Assembly: GCA_031292015.1 (NCBI GenBank)
Contig: JARLHY010000133.1
Coordinates: forward strand, 1-25,444
From: Negativicutes bacterium
GTDB lineage: Bacteria > Bacillota_C > Negativicutes > Sporomusales_B > JARLHX01
Direction of reading: 5' to 3'
Length of the DNA: 25,444 nt
Shown: in pieces, positions 15,108 through 23,662 of the stretch
How the letters are laid out: every line of letters starts with the position of its first letter
Position numbering within the stretch: the stretch's first letter is position 1
Notes under the pieces: generated by a model
What the model was told of the DNA's origin: nothing
The model's input: only the letters and a program-made list of their open reading frames with translations
Databases searched by the model: none
Made by a program: the position numbers and the translations under genes

Positions 15108-17792
15108 TTGATTCAGCTGACGATTGACGGCAGACCGGTTCAAGGGCGGCCGGGAGCAACCATTCTGGAGACGGCCCGGCTGGCGGGGGTTACTATCCCG
15201 ACCCTGTGTTATCTGGCGGATTTGACGCCGGAGGGCGCCTGCCGCATCTGCGTGGTTAAAGTGGAAGGACAGCGCGGCCTGGTGGCCTCCTGCGAATTCC
15301 CGATCGCGGAGGGGATGGTGGTGTATACCCACAGCGCCGAAGTGCTGGAGGCCCGGCGACTGGTCCTGGAACTGCTGCTGGTCAACCATCCCCAGGATTG
15401 TTTTTCCTGCCAGAAGAACCAAAACTGCGAACTGCAGGCGCTGGGCGCAACCCTGGGGCTGCGCGAAGTCCGGTTTCAGGGCGAAAAGCGGCGCTACGAC
15501 ATTGACGACACCAATCCGTTTATTCTGCGGGACAACAGCAAATGCGTGTTGTGCGGACGCTGCGTCCGGGTGTGCAAGGAGCTGCAGTGCTGCCATGTTC
15601 TGGAATGGACCGGGCGCGGGTTTGGCAGCAAAGTAACCACCGCTTTCGACACGCCCACCGACCAGTCGGACTGCGTTTTCTGCGGGGCCTGCGTGTCGGC
15701 GTGCCCAGTGGGGGCGCTGACGGAAAAGCCGATGTACGACGCCGGGAAACCGGACAAAAAGGTGAAAACGACCTGTCCCTTCTGCGGGGTTGGCTGCAAT
15801 TTCGACCTGAATGTCAAGGAGGACCGGGTGATCGGGGTGACATCCAACCTGACCAGCGTGGTGAACGGGCGGCTGATGTGCGTAAAAGGGCGGTTCGGCA
15901 CAGACTATGTGCACAGTCCGCAGCGGCTTACCACTCCGCTGATCAAGCGGGACGGGGTATTCGAGGAAGCTTCCTGGGACGAGGCGCTGGAGCTGGTGGC
16001 CGAAAGGCTGACCGGCATCAAGGAGGCGCATGGCGCCGACGCCATCGGCGTGATGAGCTCGGCCCGCTGCACTAACGAAGAAAACTACCTGCTGCAGAAA
16101 TTTACCCGCGCGGTGATCGGGACGAACAATATCGATCACTGCGCCCGTACCTGACACAGCCCCACTGTGGCCGGTCTGGCCATATCTTTCGGTTCCGGGG
16201 CAATGACCAATTCCATCGGCGAGATCGCCGACTGTGAGACAATGTTCGTTATCGGTTCCAATCCGCCGGAAGCCCATCCGGTGATTGGCGCAAAAATGCG
16301 CCAGGCCCTGCGGCGCGGCGCGAAACTGATTGTGGCCGATCCGCGCAAGACCGAGCTTGCCGCCAAGGCGGACGTGTGGCTACGGCTGAAACCAGGCACC
16401 GACATCGCCCTGATCAACGGCATTATTAACCTGATTTTGCAGAACGGCTGGGAGGACAAGGCGTTCATCGCTTCCTGCACCAACGGTTTTGCCGAGATGG
16501 CGGCGGCGGCAGCCGAATACACGCCGGAGAAGGTTGCCCGGATCACCGGCGTGCCTGCCGAGCTGCTGCTGAAGGCGGCCGAGCTGTACACGCAAGCGGA
16601 GCGGGCGGCGATATTCTACACACTGGGGATCACCGAACATATTACCGGCACCGACAATGTCATGACTCTGGCCAACCTGGCGATGCTGACAGGCAATATC
16701 GGTAAACCTTCGTCCGGCGTGAATCCGCTGCGGGGCCAGAACAACGTCCAGGGGGCCTGCGACATGGGGGCCTTGCCGGATGTTCTGCCAGGGTACCAGA
16801 AAACGAAATTCCCGGATAGCAGGGAAAAGTTTTCCCGGGCCTGGGGATGCGAGATACCGTCAGGGCCGGGCCTGATGATTCCGACGATGTTCGATGAAGC
16901 CAGTGAAGGCCGGCTCAAGGCGATGTATATCATGGGCGAGGATCCGGTGCTCAGTGACGCCAACGCCAATCATGTGGAGAAGGCCTTGCGGAAAATGGAT
17001 TTCCTGGTGGTGCAGAACCTGTTCCTGACCGAGACGGCCAAACTGGCTGACGTCGTTTTGCCTGCGGCGAGCTTCGCTGAAAAGGACGGCACCTTCACCA
17101 ACACCGAGCGGCGGGTTCAAAGGGTCCGCCAGGCGATAAACCCGGTGGGCGGCAGCCGGCCGGACTGGCAGATTATCAGTGAGCTTTCGGCCCGGATGGG
17201 CTATCGGATGGACTACGGCCACCCGCGGGAGATCCTGGCCGAGATGGCGGCTTTGAGCCCGATTTATGCCGGGGTGTCCTATGAGCGGATCGAGCAGGCG
17301 GGGCTGCAGTGGCCGGTACCGGACGAGCAGCACCCCGGGACGCCCTTTCTCCACGAGAAAGGCCGCTTCACCTGCGGGCTGGGTTATTTCACGCCGACAA
17401 AGTATCTGCCGCCGGCGGAGGTTCCGGACAAGGATTACCCGCTGCTGCTTACCACCGGCCGGATACTGTACCATTACAACGTGTCGACTCATCCCTACTC
17501 GCAGTCCCTGGCGGCACATCGGCCAGGCGAGCGGATGATGATCAACCCCCAGGATGCGGCGGAACTGGGCGTCGCCGACGGAGCGGCGGTGGCAGTTTCC
17601 TCGCGGCGGGGCCGGATTCAGGCCCTGGCCTGGGTGACAGATATCGTCCCCTGCGGCGTAGTGTGGATGTCGTTTCATTACGAGGCAAGCCGGACCAACC
17701 GGCTGACCAACGACGCAGCAGACAGGGTGACCAGTACGTACGAATACAAGGTCTGCGCGGTCAGGATCGAAAAGGCCAACAGCGCAGGGTAG
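15108..17792 (+). CDS. fdhA: Formate dehydrogenase alpha subunit, selenocysteine-containing
   Basis: The frame is open from upstream of 15018 to 17792 except for one TGA at 16152-16154, read here as selenocysteine: HCART-U-HSPTVAGL matches the active-site loop of Sec formate dehydrogenases (V-U-H-P-V-AGL). With the TTG start at 15108 (GAGGTG six bases upstream, product starting MIQLTIDG as in relatives) it has 894 residues and Sec349; an ATG at 15018 would add 30 basic residues without a ribosome binding site. Domains in order: [2Fe-2S] ferredoxin (C34, C45, C48, C62), His/Cys [4Fe-4S] (HPQDCFSCQKNQNC), two [4Fe-4S] (CVLCGRCVRVC, CVFCGACVSAC), molybdopterin [4Fe-4S] (CPFCGVGC), the Mo/W-bis-MGD catalytic domain, and the C-terminal dinucleotide-binding domain. 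It interconverts formate and CO2 in the cytoplasm. Partner subunits (NADH, ferredoxin or hydrogenase) are not adjacent. Confidence 0.95.
16152..16184 (+). promoter_or_regulatory. Bacterial SECIS element at the UGA selenocysteine codon
   Basis: Right after the UGA codon, TGTGGCC (16166-16172) pairs with GGCCATA (16178-16184, one G-U pair) and presents the loop GGTCT (16173-16177). This loop is the one SelB reads in the E. coli fdhF SECIS, and it starts 18 nt after the UGA, as in my recollection of fdhF. It makes in-frame Sec insertion, rather than a pseudogene, the simplest reading. Confidence 0.88.
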
Positions 17793-17832
17793 GCAAAAGG
17801 CACTCATCTATTAAGAGATGAGTGCCTTTTGC
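17793..17832. terminator. Bidirectional terminator between fdhA and the chemoreceptor gene
   Basis: GCAAAAGGCACTCATCT pairs perfectly over 17 bp with AGATGAGTGCCTTTTGC around ATTAAG. It lies between two convergent genes. Each strand ends the stem with TTTT, so it can serve both. Confidence 0.9.
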
Positions 17833-17856
17833 TGCGTAGCCGCCTTGGGCGATTAC

Positions 17857-18708
17857 TTATTTGTCGCTTTGGCTGAGTTTCTCCGCCAGAGCGTCCAACT
17901 GCTGGACCATGATCGCGGCTTCCTGGACGGCGCCGGCGACGTGGGTGATGGCCTCGGTGACCTGGGATACCACGGTGTCGATGTGTTCGAGCTGCTGGGT
18001 GTTATGAAGGCTGTCGTTCTTTATTGTTTTCAGTGTGGAGTCAATTTTCTTGATGGAGTCGGAGCTGTTATCAGCCAGTTTCCTGATTTCTGCGGCGACG
18101 ACGCCGAAGCCCCGCCCCTGTTCGCCGACCCGGGCGGCCTCGATGGCGGCGTTCAGGCCGAGCAGGTTGGTCTGCCCGGCGATGCTCCTGATAAGATCCA
18201 GCAAGGTGTCGGTATCTTTGATCCGGTTTTGGGATTGCTGCACCACACTGAGCAGTGTCCGGCAGGCGGTGGCGATTTCCTGGGCCTGGGCCGAAATTTC
18301 CTCGGTGGTGCCGGCCAGATCGGTGATGTTGATCCGCAGCTGCTGGGACGTTGCCTGGAGGAGATCCTGATCTTCGATATCCTGCTGTACCGACGTGGCC
18401 CCGATGATCTGGCCCTGCTTATTTTTGATGGGAATAGCGGTGGCGATGGTCGGGATTCCCCAGACGCTGCCGTCCATACGCTGGACAATCCGCCGATTTT
18501 CGTGCATGGCCCGGTAGACCAGCATGCCTGGTTTCACTTCCAGGCCTGGCTGAATTTTTAAATCCTGTTTGAGGTTTTTGCCCCGCTTGTACAGCAAAAA
18601 CTTGTTCCGGTCAGTCAATGTGACGCCCACGTCACTGATCAGCATGTCGTCAAGATGCTGCAGGACGTTGTAAAATTGATCCAGCAGCGTAAGTTCTTTT
18701 TCCTCCAT
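17857..18708 (-). CDS. Soluble methyl-accepting chemotaxis protein
   Basis: This 283-residue cytosolic chemoreceptor has no membrane segment. Residues about 1-115 are a sensory module ([59 protein letters not shown]) of the PAS/GAF-like kind seen in soluble receptors; the ligand is unknown. Residues about 125-283 form the signalling helices with the highly conserved hairpin tip [37 protein letters not shown], which binds CheA and CheW. The signalling domain is short. GGAGG lies about eight bases upstream (minus strand). The leader holds a 16-bp perfect inverted repeat. No other chemotaxis gene is nearby, so it would work with an array encoded elsewhere. Confidence 0.9.
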   Translation of the reverse strand: MEEKELTLLDQFYNVLQHLDDMLISDVGVTLTDRNKFLLYKRGKNLKQDLKIQPGLEVKPGMLVYRAMHENRRIVQRMDGSVWGIPTIATAIPIKNKQGQIIGATSVQQDIEDQDLLQATSQQLRINITDLAGTTEEISAQAQEIATACRTLLSVVQQSQNRIKDTDTLLDLIRSIAGQTNLLGLNAAIEAARVGEQGRGFGVVAAEIRKLADNSSDSIKKIDSTLKTIKNDSLHNTQQLEHIDTVVSQVTEAITHVAGAVQEAAIMVQQLDALAEKLSQSDK

Positions 18709-18727
18709 GAGCGCGCCTCCAGTTTCG

Positions 18728-18771
18728 TTTATTTGGCATCATTTAACAACGCAAGAATGATGCCAAATAAA
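18728..18771. promoter_or_regulatory. 16-bp perfect inverted repeat upstream of the chemoreceptor gene
   Basis: TTTATTTGGCATCATT (18728-18743) and AATGATGCCAAATAAA (18756-18771) are exact complements around 12 bases. It ends about 20 bp upstream of the chemoreceptor start codon and just before its ribosome binding site. It could be a leader hairpin, an operator, or the terminator of the membrane-protein gene at 18935, which points the same way; the T-rich outer arms would serve as U-tract in that case. Confidence 0.55.
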
Positions 18772-18867
18772 TAATCCGTCCGGCAGATCATCGGGGTTCG
18801 CTCCAGACCCTGTTTCTCAGCGCCGACAGCTATCGGCACAAACCAGCAGATAACTGCAGCCTGCAAC

Positions 18868-18908
18868 AATTGGCATTTTTGCATATTACTGGAATTGGCG
18901 TTTTTGCA
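18868..18908. repeat. Tandem pair of a 16-bp word
   Basis: AATTGGCATTTTTGCA (18868-18883) and AATTGGCGTTTTTGCA (18893-18908) differ at one base and are 25 bp apart start to start, that is about 2.4 helical turns. They lie between the membrane-protein gene stop and the chemoreceptor leader. They may be paired binding sites for a regulator of the chemoreceptor gene. The GG-GC spacing excludes a sigma-54 promoter. Confidence 0.4.
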
Positions 18909-18934
18909 ATGTGAACTTGTCAAACAGCGATTGT

Positions 18935-19792
18935 TCAGTCTGGTTTTGGGTTGCGCACCGTCAACAGCACAGCGTTATCGATGAAAATACAAATGGCGAC
19001 AGCGATAAAATATAGCAAAGTGGTGTAAAGAAGGTTCCAGTTATCCTGGAAAATCAGGATGTTCCCGGCGGCGAGAGCAGCCTGGCCGCCAAAGGCGATC
19101 AAAAAGGGCACAAGTTTCCAGTACCACTTGCTGAGAATGCAGACAAAAAAGACCAAGAATAGGGCTTCCACCATTTGATAGCTCAAAATAAATATGGTGC
19201 TGGAGCGGATGAGGTTATCCGCCAGCCCCACGTCGTAGTACTGTTTTTGCCAGAGCAGCAGCAGGGGTATGGGGGCGTGGATAATGACAAGGCAGATGAA
19301 ATAAAAGATGGTTGCCCGGGACGAACGGGCACGGATCTGGGTCATTTTGGCGAACCATATTCTGGCAAGGACAAGATAGATGAATACGGAGCAGGCCGTC
19401 ATGTAGGATTTCCACCAGTGATGCTCATACAGGCCCATTTTTAAAAATAAGGTTTCTACCAGCACGAAGGCAAGACTGATCAGAAGCATCCAGCCGGAGC
19501 CCAGGGAGTAAGCAACCACCAGAACGGCTATTCCGGGCCATAACGTCGAATTGAGGATAAGGTGGGCCGACAGATTCTCAGCCCAGGGGTCAGCGAATAA
19601 CCCGGGTTTGTAGGCGTAGCTGTCGAAAAACCCGAGAACGATAAATTCGCCCAGCCAGGTAAGGCTGGTGGCGAAGATGTAAAATACGATGAAGGTGGAA
19701 AGCCTGGCGACGTCCGGACGTTTGTACATGGTGAAGGCGGCTGTCGCCAACCCGACGGCGGCCAGACAGTTGAACCAGAAAATGTTTGGCAT
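18935..19792 (-). CDS. Multi-pass membrane protein of unknown function
   Basis: This 285-residue protein is hydrophobic throughout, with about eight to nine predicted transmembrane segments (for example FNCLAAVGLATAAFTMY, LSTFIVFYIFATSLTWLGE, GIAVLVVAYSL, WMLLISLAFVLVETLFL, IFYFICLVIIHAPIPLLLL, LLYFIAVAICIFI) and short charged loops. No transporter or enzyme motif is visible, and no family is recognised with confidence. It has the look of conserved Firmicute membrane proteins with no known role. A GAGGTA-like site precedes the ATG. The gene after it on this strand, 227 bp on, is the chemoreceptor. Confidence 0.75.
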   Translation of the reverse strand: MPNIFWFNCLAAVGLATAAFTMYKRPDVARLSTFIVFYIFATSLTWLGEFIVLGFFDSYAYKPGLFADPWAENLSAHLILNSTLWPGIAVLVVAYSLGSGWMLLISLAFVLVETLFLKMGLYEHHWWKSYMTACSVFIYLVLARIWFAKMTQIRARSSRATIFYFICLVIIHAPIPLLLLWQKQYYDVGLADNLIRSSTIFILSYQMVEALFLVFFVCILSKWYWKLVPFLIAFGGQAALAAGNILIFQDNWNLLYTTLLYFIAVAICIFIDNAVLLTVRNPKPD

Positions 19793-19966
19793 AGGGTACC
19801 TCGAAGAAAACGAATGCCTAGTATACGAGGGTTTATCTATTATTGCCCGGAACGGACAGGATATGTCTGCGGCTTTTGTCGGGAACGGGAATTGTCAGGA
19901 CCTGAGTCCTAGCACGGACGGCAATATTGAGGCAGGATGCTCATATCATCTTTTACATCTATTTCC

Positions 19967-19972
19967 TATAAT
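19967..19972 (+). promoter_or_regulatory. Possible -10 box upstream of the RDD gene
   Basis: A consensus TATAAT sits 79 bp upstream of the ATG at 20051 in the divergent 258-bp gap. No good -35 hexamer is seen at 16-18 bp, so the assignment is weak. Confidence 0.25.
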
Positions 19973-20050
19973 GGAGGGTAGCGGGAATATCTGCGGGATG
20001 TCAAACCTGGCGGAACGCTCGCCGGATGAGTCAAGGGGAGGGCAAAGATC

Positions 20051-20905
20051 ATGGCGAAGGCCGGTCAGCCTCAATCCAGAAGCAATAAAGTTACAAGAGC
20101 TGTTGGGCAGGGTATACTTGTATGGAACCTGCTTAATCTTGTGGACGTTATGTCCGTTTCCCCTTATGCTACCGGTGTCTGGATTTTCGGATCGCTGGCT
20201 GTTTCGATGATATTTGCCATCCAGCTGAAGAAGCCTGCTGATTTGGCTTACGGGGTTGTTATCGCCGCTTACGCTTATTTCATTGGACGGTACCAGGGGC
20301 TGTTTCCCATGTTATATCTCATATGGTCATTTTATCGCTTGGGCAGGCGGCGTTCAGGCGAGGAAGAAGACCCGACGGTGGAGGGCTCTCCCTCGCCGGG
20401 TAATGCGTACGCCGGCGTTTGGCGGCGGGCGGCAGCGTATGTTATCGATATGGTCATATACATTCTGCTTGTTATACCATTTTCAGTTGCGGTGGGCGGG
20501 TTGGCGGAAAGCGCCCGGCCGCTCAATCCGTATCATCAATGGATTAATATTGCGCTAATTATGGCATTTTGGCTGGTTCTGTCGGCGATGGAAGGTTCGA
20601 CTGGAGCAACCTTGGGGAAAAAAGCCATGGGTCTCAGGGTGGTCAATGTGGGCGGCAGTAAACTTACGTTTAGCGCTGCCTTGATGAGAAATTTCGTCAA
20701 GGTACCGTTGTGGGGAGTACCTCAATATCTTTTTCCGGATACGGGGATTCTCATATTACTCTGGAGTCTGGGGCAAGTAGCTGTTTTTCTTGTGGCGGCA
20801 TTTACCAGAAAGCATCAGGCCTTCTACGATATTTTGAGCAACTCTGTCGTGCTGCGGCATTCGCCTGAAACCTACAAAAAGCCTGAAACTGTCATCATCT
20901 TTTGA
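20051..20905 (+). CDS. RDD-family membrane protein
   Basis: This 284-residue protein has a two-part design. Residues about 20-105 carry hydrophobic segments (WIFGSLAVSMIFAI, YGVVIAAYAYFIG) and end with a charged linker (RRRSGEEEDPTVEG). Residues about 118-270 are the RDD domain, beginning AGVWRRAAAYVIDMVIY with the conserved Arg and Asp, then TLGKKAMGLRVV and RNFVKVPLW, closing with RKHQAFYDIL. RDD proteins are small membrane proteins, some linked to cation/proton exchange, but function here is unassigned. GGGGAGGG precedes the ATG. It is followed by a terminator shared with the next gene. Confidence 0.85.
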   Translation: MAKAGQPQSRSNKVTRAVGQGILVWNLLNLVDVMSVSPYATGVWIFGSLAVSMIFAIQLKKPADLAYGVVIAAYAYFIGRYQGLFPMLYLIWSFYRLGRRRSGEEEDPTVEGSPSPGNAYAGVWRRAAAYVIDMVIYILLVIPFSVAVGGLAESARPLNPYHQWINIALIMAFWLVLSAMEGSTGATLGKKAMGLRVVNVGGSKLTFSAALMRNFVKVPLWGVPQYLFPDTGILILLWSLGQVAVFLVAAFTRKHQAFYDILSNSVVLRHSPETYKKPETVIIF

Positions 20906-20948
20906 GACCATAGAGACTCGATGATTTTTAACAAGCTGCGGTAATAAT

Positions 20949-20976
20949 AAAAGGCCCCGTTTTCACGGGACCTTTT
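20949..20976. terminator. Bidirectional terminator
   Basis: AAAAGG and CCTTTT flank an inner CCCGT/ACGGG stem (one C/A mismatch) with loop TTTC. It lies between the convergent RDD gene and the D-cysteine desulfhydrase gene. Both strands end in four Ts. Confidence 0.8.
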
Positions 20977-20988
20977 GCGCTGTCCGGC

Positions 20989-21999
20989 TTATTTTTTCGC
21001 GGCCTGGAAGAAGGTGTCGGTGTAGACATAGAGGGCCGGCGAACCGCCGGTATGGACGAAGAGGACGTTATCGGTCTTTTTGAAGAAACCCTGGCGGATG
21101 AGGCCGATGAGGCCGGCCATGGCTTTGCCGGTGTATACCGGGTCAAGGAGGATGCCTTCGGTCTGGGCCACAAGTTCCACCGCTTCGACCATTTCGGAGG
21201 TGGGCAGGGAGTAGCCGGGACCTACGTATTCCTCGTAGCAGACCACGGCGTCTTTCGGGATGGTTTCTCTGATGCCGACCCGGGCCGCCGTTTTGACGAC
21301 GAGGTTGTAGACCAACTCCACCTGGGCGGCGTTCTTCCGGCTGATGTTGATGCCGATGAGGGGAATGTTGCTGTTGTTGCCATAGAGGCCGACCAGCAGT
21401 CCGGCGTGGGTTCCGGCGCTGCCGCTGGTGGTGACGATATGGCTGAAATTGACACCCTTGTCGAAGGCCTGGGTGAGAATTTCCTCGGCGCAGGCCACAT
21501 AGCCGGTGGCACCGATTTCGTTGGAGCCGCCGCCGGGAATGACATAGGCTTTCCGGCCGAGGGCGGCGACTTCGGCGGCAGCGGTCTGCATGGCCGCAAG
21601 CATGTCGGAGCCTCCCGGCACGACGGTGACGGCTTCGACGCCGAGAAGGTGAAAGAGGAAGTTGTTGCCTGCGGCGTGGGGCTTGTAGCTGCCAGGGACC
21701 CGTTCTTCGAGGACCAGGCGGCATTTGAGGCCTTCTTTTACCGCGGCGGCGAGGGTCAGGCGGCAGTGGTTGGACTGAACGGCACCGCAGGTGATGAGAG
21801 TGTCGGCACCCTGGGCCAGGGCATCAGCGACGAGAAATTCCAGTTTGCGGGTCTTGTTGCCGCCGGAGGCCAGGCCCAGCAGGTCGTCCCGTTTGATGAA
21901 CAGCTGCGGACCGCCCAGCTTTTTTGTCAGGTTCGGCAGGAATTCAAGCGGCGTTTGCCCTTCGGTGTAACGGCGGCGGGGAAATTGAGCAAGGTTCAT
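20989..21999 (-). CDS. dcyD: D-cysteine desulfhydrase
   Basis: This 336-residue PLP enzyme is of fold type II, in the ACC deaminase / D-cysteine desulfhydrase family. The PLP lysine is K49 in SGGNKTRKLEFL, followed by TCGAVQSNHCRL and the PLP-phosphate loop TTSGSAGTHAGLL. The C-terminal EGILLDPVYTGKAMAGL and FVHTGGSPALY are typical of DcyD. It converts D-cysteine to pyruvate, H2S and ammonia in the cytoplasm; an ACC-deaminase or other D-amino-acid activity cannot be ruled out without structure. AGGAGG seven bases upstream fixes the ATG. It is transcribed in the same direction as, and 141 bp after, the symporter gene at 22141, with a hairpin between them. Confidence 0.9.
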   Translation of the reverse strand: MNLAQFPRRRYTEGQTPLEFLPNLTKKLGGPQLFIKRDDLLGLASGGNKTRKLEFLVADALAQGADTLITCGAVQSNHCRLTLAAAVKEGLKCRLVLEERVPGSYKPHAAGNNFLFHLLGVEAVTVVPGGSDMLAAMQTAAAEVAALGRKAYVIPGGGSNEIGATGYVACAEEILTQAFDKGVNFSHIVTTSGSAGTHAGLLVGLYGNNSNIPLIGINISRKNAAQVELVYNLVVKTAARVGIRETIPKDAVVCYEEYVGPGYSLPTSEMVEAVELVAQTEGILLDPVYTGKAMAGLIGLIRQGFFKKTDNVLFVHTGGSPALYVYTDTFFQAAKK

Positions 22000-22033
22000 G
22001 GTGCATTCCTCCTATAGTCGTGTTTGACACAGG

Positions 22034-22063
22034 ACAAGAGCACTCCGCGAGGAGTGCTCTTGT
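22034..22063. terminator. Hairpin between the symporter and D-cysteine desulfhydrase genes
   Basis: ACAAGAGCACTCC (22034-22046), loop GCGA, GGAGTGCTCTTGT (22051-22063), a 13-bp perfect stem. It lies downstream of the symporter gene on its strand. The U-tract is weak, so it may reduce rather than stop read-through into dcyD. Confidence 0.65.
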
Positions 22064-22140
22064 TGTAAGACCGGTGTGTACTCCTACATCGCTATAGCAT
22101 AGTTCGCCATAGCGGGATAAAAATCCTGGCAGAATTGATA

Positions 22141-23412
22141 CTAACCCTGAAGAGTCATGGTTTCAGCGGCCGCGGCTTCCTGAATGGCTTTGCCGCCCCA
22201 CTTGTACAGGGCCAGAGTAGCTACTGTGTTGCCGAAGACGTTGATGGTGGTACGGCCCATGTCACCGAAGCGGTCGACACCGGCAATGATCGCGATGGCT
22301 TCCACCGGCAGGCCGATGGAGGTCAGGAGAACGGCCAGAACGACCAGCGAGGCGCCAGGCACGTTAGCGGTGCCCTTGTTGGCGACCAGAGTGGTGATCA
22401 GGATGGTCAGCAGGCTGGGCAGGGTGAGCTCGATGCCGTAGGCTTCAGCCAGGAAGCAGGTGGCCAGCGCCTGATAGAGGGCGGCACCGTCAAGGTTGAA
22501 GCTGTAGCCGAGCGGCAACACGAAGGAAACGACTTTGCGGGGAATGACGGTGCTTTCAAGGATTCTCATTTGTACCGGCAGTGTTACTTCCGAGGAAGCG
22601 GTAGTGAAAGCCAGGAGAAGAGGTTCCATGATCTTCTTGATGGTTTCGATCGGCTTGTAGCCGAGGGCTTTTACGATGACCAGGAAGATCAAGGCGACGA
22701 TAATCAGGCCGATATAGAGGGTACCGACCAGTTTGGCCATGGCGATGAGCAGCTTGGTGCCCTGGGAGGCGATAACCCAGGCGATGATGGCGGCGACGGC
22801 TACCGGCGCGGTGGCGACGATGCCCTGGGTCATTTTGAACATGGCGCTAAGGACGCCTTCGAAGAACTTAACCACAGGTTTGGCAGGTTCGCCGGCTTTG
22901 GCCAGGGAAAGGCCGAAGCAGATCGCGAAGAACAGGGTGGGAATGATCTTCTGGTTGGCCATCGCAAAGATGGAGTTGTCAGGGATGATGTCCAGGAAGA
23001 AGTTCACCCAGTTGACTGAAGTGGAAAGATTCTGGGGAATGGCGCCGGTTTTGGCCAGAACGACGCCGGCGGCGGGATGGAAAATTTCGTTGAGGCCGAT
23101 GCCGATGCAGATGGATATGCCTGTGGCCACATAGAACCAGACAAAGGCGATGAGGCCGAGGCGGCCGAGTTGTTTAAGGTCCGAGCCCATCGTGTAGATG
23201 CCGAGGGTAACGGCCGAGAAAACCAGGGGGATGACAATCATTTTGATAGCTTTGATGAAAGCCGTTCCGACCGGGGCGAGGGTGTTGCCGAGACTGGGCC
23301 AGGCAAAACCGACAACTATACCGAGTATGAGGCCGACAAAAATTTGGATCCATAGTGGGGTGCTTTTCATGAAGCCGGTGGAACCGGTGCCATGATCGGT
23401 TTCGAATACCAT
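22141..23412 (-). CDS. Dicarboxylate/amino-acid:cation symporter (DAACS family)
   Basis: This 423-residue inner-membrane carrier is of the GltP/GltT/DctA fold. The hallmark segments are present: re-entrant loop 1 with TTASSEVTLPVQ (a variant of the SSSS motif), the TM7 motif NLDGAALYQ (for NMDGT), and the TM8 motif AGVDRFGDMGRTTINVFGN, whose Asp, Arg and Asn bind substrate and cation. Substrates in the family are glutamate, aspartate, C4-dicarboxylates, or neutral amino acids, taken up with Na+ or H+; the Arg in TM8 suggests an acidic substrate. AAGGAGG seven bases upstream fixes the ATG. Next to D-cysteine desulfhydrase and an Asp/Glu racemase it fits amino-acid uptake. Confidence 0.92.
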   Translation of the reverse strand: MVFETDHGTGSTGFMKSTPLWIQIFVGLILGIVVGFAWPSLGNTLAPVGTAFIKAIKMIVIPLVFSAVTLGIYTMGSDLKQLGRLGLIAFVWFYVATGISICIGIGLNEIFHPAAGVVLAKTGAIPQNLSTSVNWVNFFLDIIPDNSIFAMANQKIIPTLFFAICFGLSLAKAGEPAKPVVKFFEGVLSAMFKMTQGIVATAPVAVAAIIAWVIASQGTKLLIAMAKLVGTLYIGLIIVALIFLVIVKALGYKPIETIKKIMEPLLLAFTTASSEVTLPVQMRILESTVIPRKVVSFVLPLGYSFNLDGAALYQALATCFLAEAYGIELTLPSLLTILITTLVANKGTANVPGASLVVLAVLLTSIGLPVEAIAIIAGVDRFGDMGRTTINVFGNTVATLALYKWGGKAIQEAAAAETMTLQG

Positions 23413-23476
23413 GTTTTATCCTCCTTATTTTGTATTCACAGGAACTGGAAAAACGCTTGCCATCCCTCCCGTTTTG

Positions 23477-23505
23477 TTGTTTCGCACAAATTTCACTTGT
23501 ATAAT
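23477..23505 (+). promoter_or_regulatory. Likely sigma-A promoter of the racemase gene
   Basis: TTGTTT (23477-23482) and a consensus TATAAT (23500-23505) are separated by 17 bp in the 250-bp gap between the divergent symporter and racemase genes. The start codon lies 158 bp further, leaving a sizeable leader that includes a palindrome at 23634. Confidence 0.45.
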
Positions 23506-23633
23506 TTCTATATATTTAGTCGTCTTCCTTCAGAAAAAACACCGGGAAGCCGGAATTATCAAAAAAAATGCGAATCAAGGCAGGAAAAAGGAAGCAGGTA
23601 GAAAATAGCGAACCATATATTGTTAAGCTGTTG

Positions 23634-23647
23634 CCGGCACGTGCCGG
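23634..23647. promoter_or_regulatory. 14-bp palindrome at the racemase ribosome binding site
   Basis: CCGGCACGTGCCGG is a perfect palindrome that ends a few bases before GGGGGAG, the ribosome binding site of the racemase gene. It could be an operator or a hairpin that limits translation. Confidence 0.4.
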
Positions 23648-23662
23648 AAGAGGGGGAGCGTC

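Noticed and set aside
16152..16154. In-frame TGA splitting the formate dehydrogenase into two genes or a pseudogene
   Set aside because: The codon falls exactly at the active-site selenocysteine position and is followed by a SECIS hairpin with the GGTCT loop.
17818..18561. 247-codon frame on the plus strand
   Set aside because: Antisense to the chemoreceptor, whose signalling tip is unmistakable.
18868..18883. Sigma-54 promoter (TTGGCA...TGCA)
   Set aside because: The distance between the GG and GC elements is three bases short of the required spacing.
21052..22017. 321-codon open frame on the plus strand
   Set aside because: It lies antisense to the D-cysteine desulfhydrase gene, whose motifs and start are unambiguous; its Gly/Asp-rich product is a typical shadow.
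22135..23019. 294-codon open frame on the plus strand
   Set aside because: Antisense to the symporter gene; the Asp/Gly/Gln-rich product is the mirror of hydrophobic codons.
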